Shown: positions 29,242-40,169, counted from the stretch's first letter. The stretch: DNA of 64,000 bases from Nocardioides luteus (GCF_015752315.1 NZ_JADOVJ010000001.1:3340501-3404500); one strand, 5' to 3'. Made by a program: numbers and translations. Notes: generated by a model from the sequence alone, not told the origin.

Positions 29242-31434
29242 CTAGAAGTCGAGGTCGGTCTCGGAGAGCTGACCGCCTCCGGCGACGATGAACTCCTTGC
29301 GCGGAGCGACCTCGGAGCCCATCAGCAGGTCGAAGACCGCCGCGGCCGCGTCGGCGTCGTCCAGCGTCAGCCGGCGAAGCGTGCGGTGGCGCGGGTCCAT
29401 CGTGGTCTCGGCCAGCTGGTCGGCGTCCATCTCACCCAGACCCTTGTAGCGCTGCACCGGGTCCTTCCAGCTGACGTTCTTCTTCTTCAGCTCGGCCAGC
29501 TTCCGCTGCAGCTCGGGGTCGGAGTAGGTGTAGATGTACTTCTCCATCCCCTTCTTCGGGTTGGAGATCTCGATCCGGTGCAGCGGCGGGACCGCGGTGT
29601 AGACCTTGCCGGCGGCGATCAGCTCGGGCATGTACTTGAAGAACAGGGTCGCCAGCAGCGTACGGATGTGGGCGCCGTCGGAGTCGGCGTCGGCCATGAA
29701 GATGATCTTGCCGTAGCGCGCCGCGTCCAGGTCGAAGCTGCGCCCGGTGCCCGTGCCGACGACCTGGATGATCGAGGAGCACTCGGCGTTCTTCAGCATG
29801 TCGCCGACCGAGGCCTTCTGGACGTTGAGGATCTTGCCGCGGATCGGCAGCAGCGCCTGGAACTCCGAGTTGCGCGCCACCTTGGCGGTGCCGAGCGCGG
29901 AGTCACCCTCGACGATGAAGAGCTCGGCGCGGTCGTCGGTGGTGCGGCAGTCGGCGAGCTTGGAGGGCAGCGCGGAGGACTCCAGCGCGTTCTTGCGCCG
30001 CTGGTTCTCCTTCTGCTGACGCAGCGAGAGGCGGGTCTTGGAGGCGGCGTACACCTTCTCCATCACCAGCTTGGCCTGCTGCTTCTGCGCGCCGCGCGAC
30101 TCGGTGAGGAAGGTCTTCATCTCGGCGGCGACGACCTTGCGTACCACGCTGCGAGCCGCCGGGGTGCCGAGAATCTCCTTGGTCTGGCCCTCGAACTGGG
30201 GCTCGGCCAGACGCACCGTCACGACGGCGGTGAGGCCCTCGAGGACGTCCTCCTTGACGATGTCCTTGTCGTTGACCTTGAGCACCTTGGCCGCGCGCAT
30301 CGCGTCGTTGAAGGTCTTGGTCAGCGCGTTCTCGAAGCCGCTGACGTGGGTGCCACCCTTCGGGGTGGCGATCACGTTGACGAAGGAACGGATCTCGGTG
30401 TCGTAGCCGCTCCCCCACCGCACCGCGATGTCGACGCCGAGCTCGCGCTCGACGTCCTGCGGGGTCATGTGGCCGGCGTCGTCGAGCATCGGCACGGTCT
30501 CGGTGAAGGTGTCCGACCCCTGCAGACGGAGTACGCCGCTGACCGGCTCGTCCTTGGCCAGGAAGTCGACGAACTCGGCGATGCCGCCGTCGTGGCGGAA
30601 CTTCTCCTCGACCGGGTCCGCACCGGACAGGTCGCGGATGACCAGCTCGAGCCCGGGGACGATGAAGCTGGTCTGGCGGGCGCGGCCGAGCAGCCCCTCG
30701 AGCTCGAAGCGGGCGTCCTTGGTGAAGATCTGCCGGTCGGGCCAGAACCTGACCCGGGTGCCGGTCTTGCCCTTGGCGACCCGCTTGCCCTTGCGGCTCA
30801 GGCCGCTCTGCGGCGTGAAGCCGGCCGTCGGGCCGTCGCCGTCGAACACGCCCGGGACCCCACGACGGAACGACATCCCCTGCTGGGCCGGCGAGCGGTC
30901 CACGTCGATGTCCATCCGGCTCGAGAGCGCGTTGACGACCGAGAGACCGACACCGTGCAGACCACCGGTCGCGTTGTAGGAGCCACCGCCGAACTTGCCG
31001 CCCGCGTGCAGCTTGGTCGCGACCACCTCGACGCCCGGGAGCCCGGTGCGGGGCTCCTTGTCGGTCGGGATGCCGCGGCCGTCGTCGTAGACCTCCACCG
31101 AGCCGTCGGGGTGCATCGTGACCTCGACGTGGCCGGCGACTCCGGCCAGCGCCTCGTCGACGCCGTTGTCGATGATCTCCCACAGGCAGTGCATGAGACC
31201 CCGGGTGTCGGTCGAGCCGATGTACATACCGGGACGCTTGCGAACCGCCTCCAGGCCCTCGAGGACGAGGAGGTGCGCGGCGTTGTAGGTGTTGTCAGAG
31301 ATGATCGGCTCCTGGCTGTACTGCGTTGCTGCGATGGTGCTCGGGGGATTGCGGCGGGGTGCTGCTCGGATGAAATCTACCGTGCGACACGCCCGGGTCT
31401 CACGCAGGCACGCGGCAACCGGCCCCCGCACCAT
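29242..31434 (-). CDS. parE: DNA topoisomerase IV subunit B (ATPase subunit)
   Basis: Type IIA topoisomerase ATPase subunit (730 aa from this start). The N-terminal part has the GHKL ATPase: EAVRKRPGMYIGSTD, EIIDNGVDEALAG, DGRGIP and GGLHGVGLSVVNALS. The TOPRIM domain has FIVEGDSALGTA, LLPIRGKILNV and DADSDGAHIRTL. The C-terminal WKDPVQRYKGLGEMDADQL is conserved. The location beside a DUF7455 gene and the primary sigma gene matches Streptomyces parE rather than gyrB. The start is uncertain: no ATG, GTG or TTG lies between ATG 31434 and the conserved DNTYNAAHLL, leaving a 48-residue extension of unusual composition. No parC is in the window. Confidence 0.93.
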   Translation of the reverse strand: MVRGPVAACLRETRACRTVDFIRAAPRRNPPSTIAATQYSQEPIISDNTYNAAHLLVLEGLEAVRKRPGMYIGSTDTRGLMHCLWEIIDNGVDEALAGVAGHVEVTMHPDGSVEVYDDGRGIPTDKEPRTGLPGVEVVATKLHAGGKFGGGSYNATGGLHGVGLSVVNALSSRMDIDVDRSPAQQGMSFRRGVPGVFDGDGPTAGFTPQSGLSRKGKRVAKGKTGTRVRFWPDRQIFTKDARFELEGLLGRARQTSFIVPGLELVIRDLSGADPVEEKFRHDGGIAEFVDFLAKDEPVSGVLRLQGSDTFTETVPMLDDAGHMTPQDVERELGVDIAVRWGSGYDTEIRSFVNVIATPKGGTHVSGFENALTKTFNDAMRAAKVLKVNDKDIVKEDVLEGLTAVVTVRLAEPQFEGQTKEILGTPAARSVVRKVVAAEMKTFLTESRGAQKQQAKLVMEKVYAASKTRLSLRQQKENQRRKNALESSALPSKLADCRTTDDRAELFIVEGDSALGTAKVARNSEFQALLPIRGKILNVQKASVGDMLKNAECSSIIQVVGTGTGRSFDLDAARYGKIIFMADADSDGAHIRTLLATLFFKYMPELIAAGKVYTAVPPLHRIEISNPKKGMEKYIYTYSDPELQRKLAELKKKNVSWKDPVQRYKGLGEMDADQLAETTMDPRHRTLRRLTLDDADAAAAVFDLLMGSEVAPRKEFIVAGGGQLSETDLDF

Positions 31435-31704
31435 CCGGCGGCACACGTACGTCGTGATCGGTCCGTTACGCGGAACTTGCGGGTTTCGATGCACGAAATG
31501 GTCGACTGACAGGTAAGAATGTCTGTCACGGACAGCGATGTCCCGTGGGTAGGTCCGACCCGGATCCCCAACCCGGAGCGACAACTGCAAGGATTAGAGG
31601 TGCGACGGAGGTAAGAGTCCGCGAGGAAACGCTAGCGATCTAGGGAATCTTCTACGACTCACGTACGTTATCCCGGCGCAATCATGATCAGAAATGAGGC
31701 CGAT
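31435..31704. other. Divergent promoter region between parE and the DUF7455 gene
   Basis: 270 bp between the starts of parE and the small zinc-ribbon gene. No further gene is convincing. GGAGG near 31615 and the short T/A-richer stretch around 31650-31685 suggest the promoter of the rightward gene is there. No hairpin stands out. Confidence 0.35.
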
Positions 31705-31911
31705 GTGACCACTGCCGTTGCCACCAGCTCGCCGCTCACGTCCGAGGACCGTTGCGACCGGTGCGGAGCGCAGGCCTACGTCCGCGCGGAGCTCCACTCC
31801 GGCGGCGAACTGCTGTTCTGCGCCCACCACGCCCGCGAGCACGGTGAGAAGCTCAAGGAGATCGCCAGCTCGATCACCGACGAGACGCACAAGCTCACCG
31901 AGAAGAACTGA
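31705..31911 (+). CDS. DUF7455 small zinc-ribbon-like protein
   Basis: A 68-aa protein conserved in actinobacteria between the primary sigma gene and parE (Streptomyces SCO5821 type). Likely metal ligands are the two Cys of DRCDRCGAQAY and the Cys-x2-His of FCAHHAREH. The rest is a helical tail, ITDETHKLTEKN. The function is unknown. GTG 31705 is preferred over ATG 31684 because GAGG precedes it and the family opening (MTT...SPLTxxDRCDRCGAQAY) then fits. Confidence 0.85.
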   Translation: MTTAVATSSPLTSEDRCDRCGAQAYVRAELHSGGELLFCAHHAREHGEKLKEIASSITDETHKLTEKN

Positions 31912-31929
31912 CCCCACCCACCAACTCCC

Positions 31930-31964
31930 CCGGAGGCCCGGACCACGACGGTCCGGGCCTCCGG
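31930..31964 (+). terminator. Hairpin terminator after the DUF7455 gene
   Basis: CCGGAGGCCCGGACC (31930-31944) and GGTCCGGGCCTCCGG (31950-31964) form a perfect 15-bp stem with a 5-nt loop, 18 nt after the stop. No T-tract. Confidence 0.75.
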
Positions 31965-32000
31965 CGCATCTCGGCCCGCCGCAAGGGCTAGGGTCACCCC

Positions 32001-32486
32001 GTGAGTCTCGTCGAAGTTCTCGTCGCGCTGGTCATCGCCTTCGGCATCGCCGGCATCATCGTCCCCGTCCTCCCCGGTGGAGCGCTGCTCGTCGCCGCCG
32101 CGATCCTCGGCTGGGCCATCTGGCTGGGCGAGTCCACCGGGTGGGTGATCTTCGGCATCTCCGCCGCCTTCATCGCCATCGGGCTGATCACCAAGTACGC
32201 CATCCCCGGCAAGCGCCTCAAGGACTCCGGGATGCCGCTGTCCACCCAGATCGTCGGCGCGATCCTGGCCATCATCGGCTTCTTCGTGATCCCGGTCGTC
32301 GGCGTCTTCGTCGGGTTCCCCCTCGGCGTCTTCCTCGCCGAGCTGCGCCGTCACGGCGGCGACGCCGGCGACGCCTGGGCCTCGACCTGGACCGCCCTGA
32401 AGGCGATCGGTCTCTTCATCCTGATCGACGCCACCGCCGCCACCCTCGCCACCATCACCTGGGTCGTCGGGCTGTTCCTCACCTGA
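32001..32486 (+). CDS. DUF456 membrane protein
   Basis: A 161-aa integral membrane protein with four or five hydrophobic segments and two glycine-rich repeats, LPGGALLVAAAILGWAIW and GVFVGFPLGVFLAELRR, characteristic of the DUF456 family. The function is unknown. GTG start at 32001 with TAGGGT 6 nt upstream, which predicts a leaderless mRNA. It is convergent with sigA. A 29-bp perfect palindrome lies between the two. Confidence 0.85.
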   Translation: MSLVEVLVALVIAFGIAGIIVPVLPGGALLVAAAILGWAIWLGESTGWVIFGISAAFIAIGLITKYAIPGKRLKDSGMPLSTQIVGAILAIIGFFVIPVVGVFVGFPLGVFLAELRRHGGDAGDAWASTWTALKAIGLFILIDATAATLATITWVVGLFLT

Positions 32487-32514
32487 CCCTCCCCCGCCGA
32501 GTCGGTCGTTCTGG

Positions 32515-32582
32515 CGTGCCGAGTAGGTAGTTGTGGGCGACGAAACCACAGTTTCGTCGCCCACAACTACCTACTCGGCGCG
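32515..32582. repeat. 29-bp perfect palindrome (REP-like/bidirectional terminator), copy 1
   Basis: The arm 32518-32546 (GCCGAGTAGGTAGTTGTGGG... ) is perfectly complementary to 32551-32579 around a CACA loop. Two to three more pairs extend it on each side. It sits between the convergent ends of the DUF456 gene and sigA. A related, less perfect copy lies at 41540-41614, again between convergent genes. A possible half-unit is near 61109. Confidence 0.85.
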
Positions 32583-32601
32583 GCTTCTCGGTGGAAATGG
32601 C

Positions 32602-32633
32602 GAACGCCCTCCCAGATGTCCGGGAAGGCGTTC
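32602..32633 (-). terminator. Terminator hairpin of sigA
   Basis: GAACGCC (32602-32608) and GGCGTTC (32627-32633) pair, with a CCC/GGG inner extension and a small bulge. It lies 19 nt beyond the sigA stop codon on the minus strand. Confidence 0.6.
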
Positions 32634-32651
32634 GGGGTGATCTTAGCCAGA

Positions 32652-34238
<1,587 letters not shown>

Positions 34239-34383
34239 GAACACCTCTCCGTCGAACTTGGTCGAGACTTATCAAAAACTCAGTTTGGGCGCGGCAGGGC
34301 CCGGGGTCGTCAAGAGCCGCAGATTCATTCTGCCACGGTGGTGGTGAACATTCCCCATCCGGGGCGTCGTATCACCCGCCAAC

Positions 34384-34962
34384 TCATCCGGCTGCTTTGG
34401 CTGCGGCCTTCTTCTGCTGTTTGTAGTCACGCACCTTCTGCAACGACGCAACGTCGACGACGTCAGCCACAGAACGGTAACCATCGAGCGCGTAGTCCCC
34501 GACGGCCTCTTCCCAGCCCTCGGGCCGCACCCCCAGCTGCTTGGCCAGCAGCGAGACGAAGATCTGCGCCTTCTGCTTCCCGAACCCCGGGAGCGCCTGG
34601 ACCCGCTTGAGCAGATCCTTGCCGCTGGAGGCCTCGGTCCAGAGCCGGGTGACGTCACCACCGTACTCGCTGGTGACGATGGCGGCGATCCCCTGCACCT
34701 TCGCCGACATCGAACCGGGGAACCGGTGGATCGCCGGCGGGGTCGAGGCGATCGCCTTGAACTCCTCAGGGTCCATCTCGGCGATGCGGGCGGGATCCAG
34801 ATGTCCGAGTCGGGCCACCAGCTTGTGGCCTCCCTTGAACGCATCCTCCATCCGGTACTGCTGGTCCAGGGCCATGCCCAGCAACAGCGCGAACGGGTCT
34901 TCGGAGAGCAGCTTGTCGGCGGCCTCGTCGCCGGTGATGTGGAGCGAAGGCATAAGGGACAT
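34384..34962 (-). CDS. HhH-GPD-type base-excision DNA repair protein
   Basis: A 192-aa DNA glycosylase-like protein. The helix-hairpin-helix part is VQALPGFGKQKAQIFVSLLA, followed by WEEAVGDYAL where the family's catalytic Asp is expected (GVRPEGWEEAVGDYA). The N-terminal part FALLLGMALDQQYRMEDAF aligns with the opening of the glycosylase domain. The lesion substrate is unknown. The protein ends in a Lys/Ala-rich tail. Start at ATG 34962 or at ATG 34953, three codons later; AGGA spacing slightly favours the second. Confidence 0.85.
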   Translation of the reverse strand: MSLMPSLHITGDEAADKLLSEDPFALLLGMALDQQYRMEDAFKGGHKLVARLGHLDPARIAEMDPEEFKAIASTPPAIHRFPGSMSAKVQGIAAIVTSEYGGDVTRLWTEASSGKDLLKRVQALPGFGKQKAQIFVSLLAKQLGVRPEGWEEAVGDYALDGYRSVADVVDVASLQKVRDYKQQKKAAAKAAG

Positions 34963-35046
34963 CCTGCCTCATCTCGCGGTGAAGCACCTGCTCATGCCTG
35001 TGGATAGCGGGTCGCGCCGTTCCGGGATCCGTTGCACGCTTGCCCC

Positions 35047-35511
35047 ATGGCCTCCATGTCCACCCTGTCCGCCCTGTCCGAGACGTCCGTCGAAGGGCTG
35101 CACGAGCCGCTCTCCCCCGTGCTGGAGAAGCGGCTCAGACGGGCCGTGCTCGACCACACCGCCACCGAGCACCGGCGGTCGTTCCTGGCGCTCGTCCACC
35201 TCGGTATCCCCGGCGGCAAGGAGGTCGTCCACGCCCATCGCGAGGACGAGCCCACCGACCAGTGGCTGCGGGCCGACATCATCCACAGCATGCGGCGCCG
35301 CGTCGGCGTGCCGGACCCGGTCGTGTGGCTGACTCGGGCCGGCGGCCTGGAGCTCGAGGACGTCGACCTCCGCTGGCTCGCCGCCGCGCGCCAGGCGTTC
35401 CGGGAGATCGGAGCGCCGCTGACGTACGTCGTGGTGACCCGCAACGCCTGGGTCGACCCGCGCTCGGGGCTGAGCCGCCGGTGGAAGCGGCTGCGCTACC
35501 GCAACGACTAG
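35047..35511 (+). CDS. Hypothetical protein (154 aa)
   Basis: Not recognised. A soluble, Arg-rich protein with a helical N-terminus (EPLSPVLEKRLRRAVLDHTA), a middle segment with EHRRSFLALVHLGIPGG, and strand-like LTYVVVTRNAWVDPRSGLSRRWKRLRYRND at the end. It has no signal peptide or membrane helix. ATG 35047 gives the shortest plausible form. Its stop overlaps the stop of the convergent DUF4192 gene by 4 bp. Confidence 0.6.
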   Translation: MASMSTLSALSETSVEGLHEPLSPVLEKRLRRAVLDHTATEHRRSFLALVHLGIPGGKEVVHAHREDEPTDQWLRADIIHSMRRRVGVPDPVVWLTRAGGLELEDVDLRWLAAARQAFREIGAPLTYVVVTRNAWVDPRSGLSRRWKRLRYRND

Positions 35512-36434
35512 ACCGAAAGGTCAGCCCGGCTCAGCGCCTCCTCCCAGGCGGTGGGAGGGACCGCGCCCTCGAGCATCTGCGCGACCAGCAGCCCGAGGCC
35601 GTGGTGGCGCTCGCTCGCGAAGCAGCGGTCGAGTGCGCACCAGGCGAGCGCACCGTCTCCGCCCAGCCAGGCGGCGAGGGCCAGCACCGCGGCCGGGTGG
35701 GCGACGTGGTCGTCGGGGCTGCGGCGTACGACATCGGTCCACAGGCGGACGTGGGCTCTCGCCTCCTCCCGGGTCATCCCACCCCAGGCGGCGTCGCGCC
35801 GCTGCGGGTCACCCAGCGCCAGCAGCAGGGAGGCGACCTGACCAGCCGACAGGACCGACCCGGCGACGGCGTCGTCGACGAGGCGGCCGACCTCGTAGAT
35901 CTTCATCGAGGAGGCCTTCTCCAGCGCCGCCTCGGTCTCGGCGACGGCCGCGGGGACCGCGGCGATCGAGGCGGCCAGCTCGGTGCGGGAGCGGCGCACC
36001 AGGTGACCGTCGTAGACCGCCTGGGCGCGGAACGGGTGGGCGCCGACGTCGAACGGCACCCCATCGTCAGGGACGCCGTGGAACCCGAGCGGGTCGAACC
36101 ACCGGCCGTCCTGCACCCGCAGGCAGCCGATCAGATCGATGTCGCACTCGGCGAGCCTCTCGGCCAGGCGTCGGGCGATCTTCAGCCCGAAGCGCGGACC
36201 GCTGTCGTAGAGGACGAGCAGGACGCCGCGCACCTGATGACGGACGGCGGGCAGGAGGAGACTGTCGAGGCAGCCCTCGACCTCACCCGGGGGCGGGAGG
36301 TCGATCCGGCCGTGCACCTGATGCGCACCGCCGAACGTCAGCATGACGATCGACTTCTCGGGCTGGAAACCCAACAGGATGGGCACGGCGGCCAGGACGT
36401 CCTCGGGACGGGCGATGGAGAGTTTCGTGGTCAT
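35508..36434 (-). CDS. DUF4192 domain protein
   Basis: A 308-aa cytoplasmic protein of the DUF4192 family. The conserved opening is RPEDVLAAVPILLGFQPEKSIVMLTF, followed by VRGVLLVLYDSGPRFGLKIA and a C-terminal TPR-like helical part ending LALAAWLGGDGALAWCALDR. The family is widespread in actinobacteria with no assigned function. ATG 36434 is chosen because the family opening follows directly. It is divergent from dinB. Confidence 0.88.
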   Translation of the reverse strand: MTTKLSIARPEDVLAAVPILLGFQPEKSIVMLTFGGAHQVHGRIDLPPPGEVEGCLDSLLLPAVRHQVRGVLLVLYDSGPRFGLKIARRLAERLAECDIDLIGCLRVQDGRWFDPLGFHGVPDDGVPFDVGAHPFRAQAVYDGHLVRRSRTELAASIAAVPAAVAETEAALEKASSMKIYEVGRLVDDAVAGSVLSAGQVASLLLALGDPQRRDAAWGGMTREEARAHVRLWTDVVRRSPDDHVAHPAAVLALAAWLGGDGALAWCALDRCFASERHHGLGLLVAQMLEGAVPPTAWEEALSRADLSV

Positions 36435-36571
36435 GCGGACCACACTCCCCGTGACCCACCGACAGTTTCCGGGCCAAAACGGGCGCCTGTGGACAACTCC
36501 GTCCCCAACCGGCCCTGTGGACGACAACCGGCCCAGGACAGACTGTCCCCGCTGCCCGATAGGTTGCCACC

Positions 36572-37882
36572 ATGAGACCGCACGCGTCGGTGATGCACCT
36601 CGACCTCGACGCGTTCTTCGCCTCCGTCGAGCAGCGCGACAAGCCCTCCCTGCGCGGCAAGCCGGTGGTCGTGGGCGGCATCGGCGGCCGCGGCGTGGTC
36701 AGCACCGCCTCTTACGAGGCCAGGACCTTCGGCGTCCGCTCGGCGATGTCGACCCGCGAGGCCCGCGCGCTGTGCGGACACGCCGCCTTCCTCTACCCGC
36801 GCTTCCACGCCTACAAGAAAGTGAGCGAGCAGGTATTCGGCATCCTGCGCGACCTGTCCCCGCTGGTCGAGCCGCTCTCCCTCGACGAGGCCTTCGTCGA
36901 TCTCGCCACGGCCGACCTGCCCGACCTCGAGGTCGAGACCGTGACCGAGACCGCTGCCCGGGTCCGCGCCGAGGTCGCCGAGGTCACCGGCGGGCTGAGC
37001 GCGAGCGTCGGCCTCGCCAGCTCAAAGTTCATCGCCAAGATCGCCAGCGACCTGGACAAGCCCGACGGCCTGGTCGTGGTGGCGCCCGGCACCGAGCTCG
37101 ACCTGCTCCGGCCGATGAACGTCAAGGTGATCCCGGGCGTCGGCCCCGCCACCGCCGAGCGGCTGCGCCGGGCCGGCATCCACACCGTGGCCGATCTGGA
37201 GCAGGTCAGCGTCGAGGAGCTCGTACGCCTCGTGGGCAAGTCCCACGGCACCAACCTCTACAAGCTGGCCCGCGCCCAGGACGACCGGCGCGTCGAGCCC
37301 GAGCGCGAGACCAAGTCGGTCAGCGTGGAGGGCACCTACGACACCGACCTGACCGACCGGCCGCTCATGGAGCAGATCCTCACCCGGCAGGCCGGCGAGG
37401 TCGCCGCCCGGCTGAAGAAGAACGGACTCTCGGGCCGCACGATCACGATCAAGGTCAGGCTCTACGACTTCACCACGATCAACCGCTCCGCGACGCTGCC
37501 GGCGCCCACCGACCAGGCCGGCACCATCGCCCGCCTGGCCAGGTCCCTGCTCGGCGAGCTGTTCACCGCGGGCGACACGGCCGGCGGCGTACGCCTTCTC
37601 GGGGTCGGTGTCTCCGGCCTCGCCGACTGGATCCAGGAGGACCTCTTCGGCGACGACGGCGAGGACGACACCGAGCCCGACCTCCCGCTGCCCGAGCCCG
37701 TGCGGCGGCCCACCTGGGCGGCCGGCATGGACGTCGTCCACGCGGAGATGGGCCGCGGCTGGGTCTGGGGGTCGGGGCGAGGCGTGGTGACCGTGCGCTT
37801 CGAGACCGCCGAGACCCCCGCCGGCCCGGTGCGGTCCTACGCCGCCGACGACCCCGACCTTCAGCCCTACGCCGAGTCCTGA
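36572..37882 (+). CDS. dinB: Y-family DNA polymerase IV
   Basis: A 436-aa translesion polymerase. Palm residues are D11 and D13 in HLDLDAFFASVEQ, with F16 as the aromatic steric gate, and D-E in PLSLDEAFVDL. HhH DNA-binding motifs include VIPGVGPATAERLRRAGIHT. The little-finger domain follows. The C-terminal tail (about 60 residues) contains EDLFGDDGEDDTEPDLPLPE; the short IQEDLFGDD piece could be a beta-clamp-binding motif (Q-x-x-LF). Leaderless start: TAGGTT ends 6 nt before the ATG. Confidence 0.95.
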   Translation: MRPHASVMHLDLDAFFASVEQRDKPSLRGKPVVVGGIGGRGVVSTASYEARTFGVRSAMSTREARALCGHAAFLYPRFHAYKKVSEQVFGILRDLSPLVEPLSLDEAFVDLATADLPDLEVETVTETAARVRAEVAEVTGGLSASVGLASSKFIAKIASDLDKPDGLVVVAPGTELDLLRPMNVKVIPGVGPATAERLRRAGIHTVADLEQVSVEELVRLVGKSHGTNLYKLARAQDDRRVEPERETKSVSVEGTYDTDLTDRPLMEQILTRQAGEVAARLKKNGLSGRTITIKVRLYDFTTINRSATLPAPTDQAGTIARLARSLLGELFTAGDTAGGVRLLGVGVSGLADWIQEDLFGDDGEDDTEPDLPLPEPVRRPTWAAGMDVVHAEMGRGWVWGSGRGVVTVRFETAETPAGPVRSYAADDPDLQPYAES

Positions 37883-38033
37883 GGCCCTCTCCCCCGGCCC
37901 GGATTCCGCCGTCGCGGCCGGTGGGTGCGGTATCGCGCCAGGCGACCCGGGTGTGCGATAGCGCGATGCGATGCCTCAAGCGCACCGGTGCTGCGGTCGG
38001 GCGTTCGAGGGTCGCGAGGATAGGGTCTCGTTC

Positions 38034-40169
38034 ATGTCTGCAGACCGCTCCTCGATGCCCTGGCCGATCGCTCCCAAGAAGCCCTCGTCGAAGCAGTTCC
38101 ACGGCCTGACCCGGACCGACGACTACGAGTGGCTCCGTGAGAAGGAGAACCCCGAGGTCATCTCCTACATCGAGGCCGAGAACGCCTACACCAAGGAGCA
38201 GACCGACCACCTGGCCGATCTGCGCTCGCAGATCTTCGAGGAGATCAAGGCGCGCACCCTGGAGACCGACCTGAGCGTCCCGACGCGCTCGCGCGGCTAC
38301 TGGTACTACGGCCGCAGCTTCGAGGGCAAGCAGTACGGCGCGAGCTGCCGCGTCAAGGTGGCCGACCCCGACGACTGGACTCCCCCGACCCCGGCCGACG
38401 TCACCCACGACCAGCCCGCGCTGCCCGGTGAGGAGGTGCTGCTCGACCTGGACGGGCTCGCCGAGGGCCACGACTTCTTCAGCCTCGGCGGGTCCTCGGT
38501 CAGCCCGTCGACCACCCTGCTCGCCTACGCGACCGACGTGACCGGCGACGAGCGCTACACCGTACGCGTCAAGGACCTCACCACCGGCGAGCTGCTGACC
38601 GACGAGCTCACTAACGTCCACGGCGGCGCCACCTGGGACCGCGACTCCGCCAACCTCTACTACACGACCGCCGACGAGTCCTGGCGCGCCGACAAGATCT
38701 GGCGCCACCGCCTCGGCACCAGCCAGGACGAGGACGAGCTGGTCTTCCACGAGACCGATGACCGGTTCTGGGTCGGCGTGGGACGCACCAAGTCCGACCG
38801 GTTCATGTTCATCGGGACGGCCGCGAAGATCACCGCCGAATACCGCTTCCTCGACCTCGACGACCCCGACGCCGGCTGGCAGGTCTTCGCCGCCCGCGAG
38901 GAGGGCGTCGAATACTCGGTGGAGCACGCCACCATCGCCGGCGAGGACGTCTTCCTGGTCACCCACAACGCCTCCGGACCCGACTTCGAGATCGCCACCG
39001 CGCCGATCGCGCCGACCCCGGGGTCCGAGTGGCGGCCGCTGATCCCGCACACCCCCGGCGTACGCCTGGAGGACGTCGACGCCTTCGCCGGCCACCTGGT
39101 CGTGCACCAGCGCAGCGAGGGCCTGACCCAGCTGCGCATCCTGGAGCTCGGCGAGGACGGCGTGGCCGACGACTACCTGGTGAAGTTCGACGACGAGCTC
39201 TACACCATCGGCTCCGGCTCCAACCCGACCTTCGAGACGCCGGTCGTGCGGCTCGGCTACACCACGATGCGCACCCCGGCCTCCGTCTACGACTACGACG
39301 TACGCAGCCGCGAGCTCACCCTGCGCAAGCAGGCCCCGGTGCTCGGTGGCTACGACCGGGACGACTACGAGGAGCACCGGCTGTGGGCGACGGCCGAGGA
39401 CGGCGTCCGGGTGCCGATCTCGATCGTGGCGAAGAAGGGGCTGCACGAGCAGGGTCCGATCCCGGTGCTGCTCTACGCCTACGGCTCCTACGAGGCCAGC
39501 ATGGACCCCTACTTCTCGATCGCCCGGCTGAGCCTGCTGGACCGTGGGATCGGCTTCGCCATCGCCCACATCCGCGGCGGCGGCGAGATGGGCCGGGCGT
39601 GGTACGACGACGGGAAGATGCTGAAGAAGCAGAACACCTTCTCCGACTACATCGCCTGTGCGCGCCACCTCGCCGAGTCGGGCTGGTCCACGCCCAGCAA
39701 GATCATCGCCGAGGGCGGCAGCGCCGGCGGGCTGCTGATGGGTGCGGTCGCCAACCAGGCACCCGACGCCGTGGGCGCCATCGTCGCCGCTGTGCCTTTC
39801 GTGGACGCGCTGACGACAATGCTCGACGCGACGCTGCCGCTGACCGTCACCGAGTACGACGAGTGGGGCAACCCGGAGGCCGACAAGGAGACCTACGACT
39901 ACATGTCCTCCTACGACCCCTACACGAACGTCACCGCCCAGCACTACCCGCCGATCCTGGCCGAGACCAGCATCAACGACACCCGGGTGCTCTACGTCGA
40001 GCCCGCGAAATGGGTCGCCAAGCTGCGCGCAACGGCCGAGAATCCTGGCGACGTACTGCTGAAGACGGAGATGGCCGCCGGGCACGGCGGGGTCTCGGGG
40101 CGCTACAAGGCGTGGGAGGACCGGGCGTTCAGCCTCGCCTGGATGATCGACCAGGTGACCTCTGCGTAG
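38034..40169 (+). CDS. Oligopeptidase B / prolyl oligopeptidase family (S9)
   Basis: A 711-aa cytoplasmic serine peptidase. A beta-propeller N-terminal half (FHGLTRTDDYEWLREKENPE opening) precedes the alpha/beta-hydrolase domain. The catalytic serine is in GGSAGGLLMGAVANQ, the aspartate region is ETSINDTRVLYVEPAKW and the histidine is in GHGGVSGRYKAWED. HIRGGGEMGRAWYDDGK is typical of oligopeptidase B, which cuts after Arg/Lys in small peptides. TAGGGT ends 7 nt before the ATG, suggesting leaderless translation. Its TAG stop is part of the 161-bp palindromic element downstream. Confidence 0.93.
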   Translation: MSADRSSMPWPIAPKKPSSKQFHGLTRTDDYEWLREKENPEVISYIEAENAYTKEQTDHLADLRSQIFEEIKARTLETDLSVPTRSRGYWYYGRSFEGKQYGASCRVKVADPDDWTPPTPADVTHDQPALPGEEVLLDLDGLAEGHDFFSLGGSSVSPSTTLLAYATDVTGDERYTVRVKDLTTGELLTDELTNVHGGATWDRDSANLYYTTADESWRADKIWRHRLGTSQDEDELVFHETDDRFWVGVGRTKSDRFMFIGTAAKITAEYRFLDLDDPDAGWQVFAAREEGVEYSVEHATIAGEDVFLVTHNASGPDFEIATAPIAPTPGSEWRPLIPHTPGVRLEDVDAFAGHLVVHQRSEGLTQLRILELGEDGVADDYLVKFDDELYTIGSGSNPTFETPVVRLGYTTMRTPASVYDYDVRSRELTLRKQAPVLGGYDRDDYEEHRLWATAEDGVRVPISIVAKKGLHEQGPIPVLLYAYGSYEASMDPYFSIARLSLLDRGIGFAIAHIRGGGEMGRAWYDDGKMLKKQNTFSDYIACARHLAESGWSTPSKIIAEGGSAGGLLMGAVANQAPDAVGAIVAAVPFVDALTTMLDATLPLTVTEYDEWGNPEADKETYDYMSSYDPYTNVTAQHYPPILAETSINDTRVLYVEPAKWVAKLRATAENPGDVLLKTEMAAGHGGVSGRYKAWEDRAFSLAWMIDQVTSA

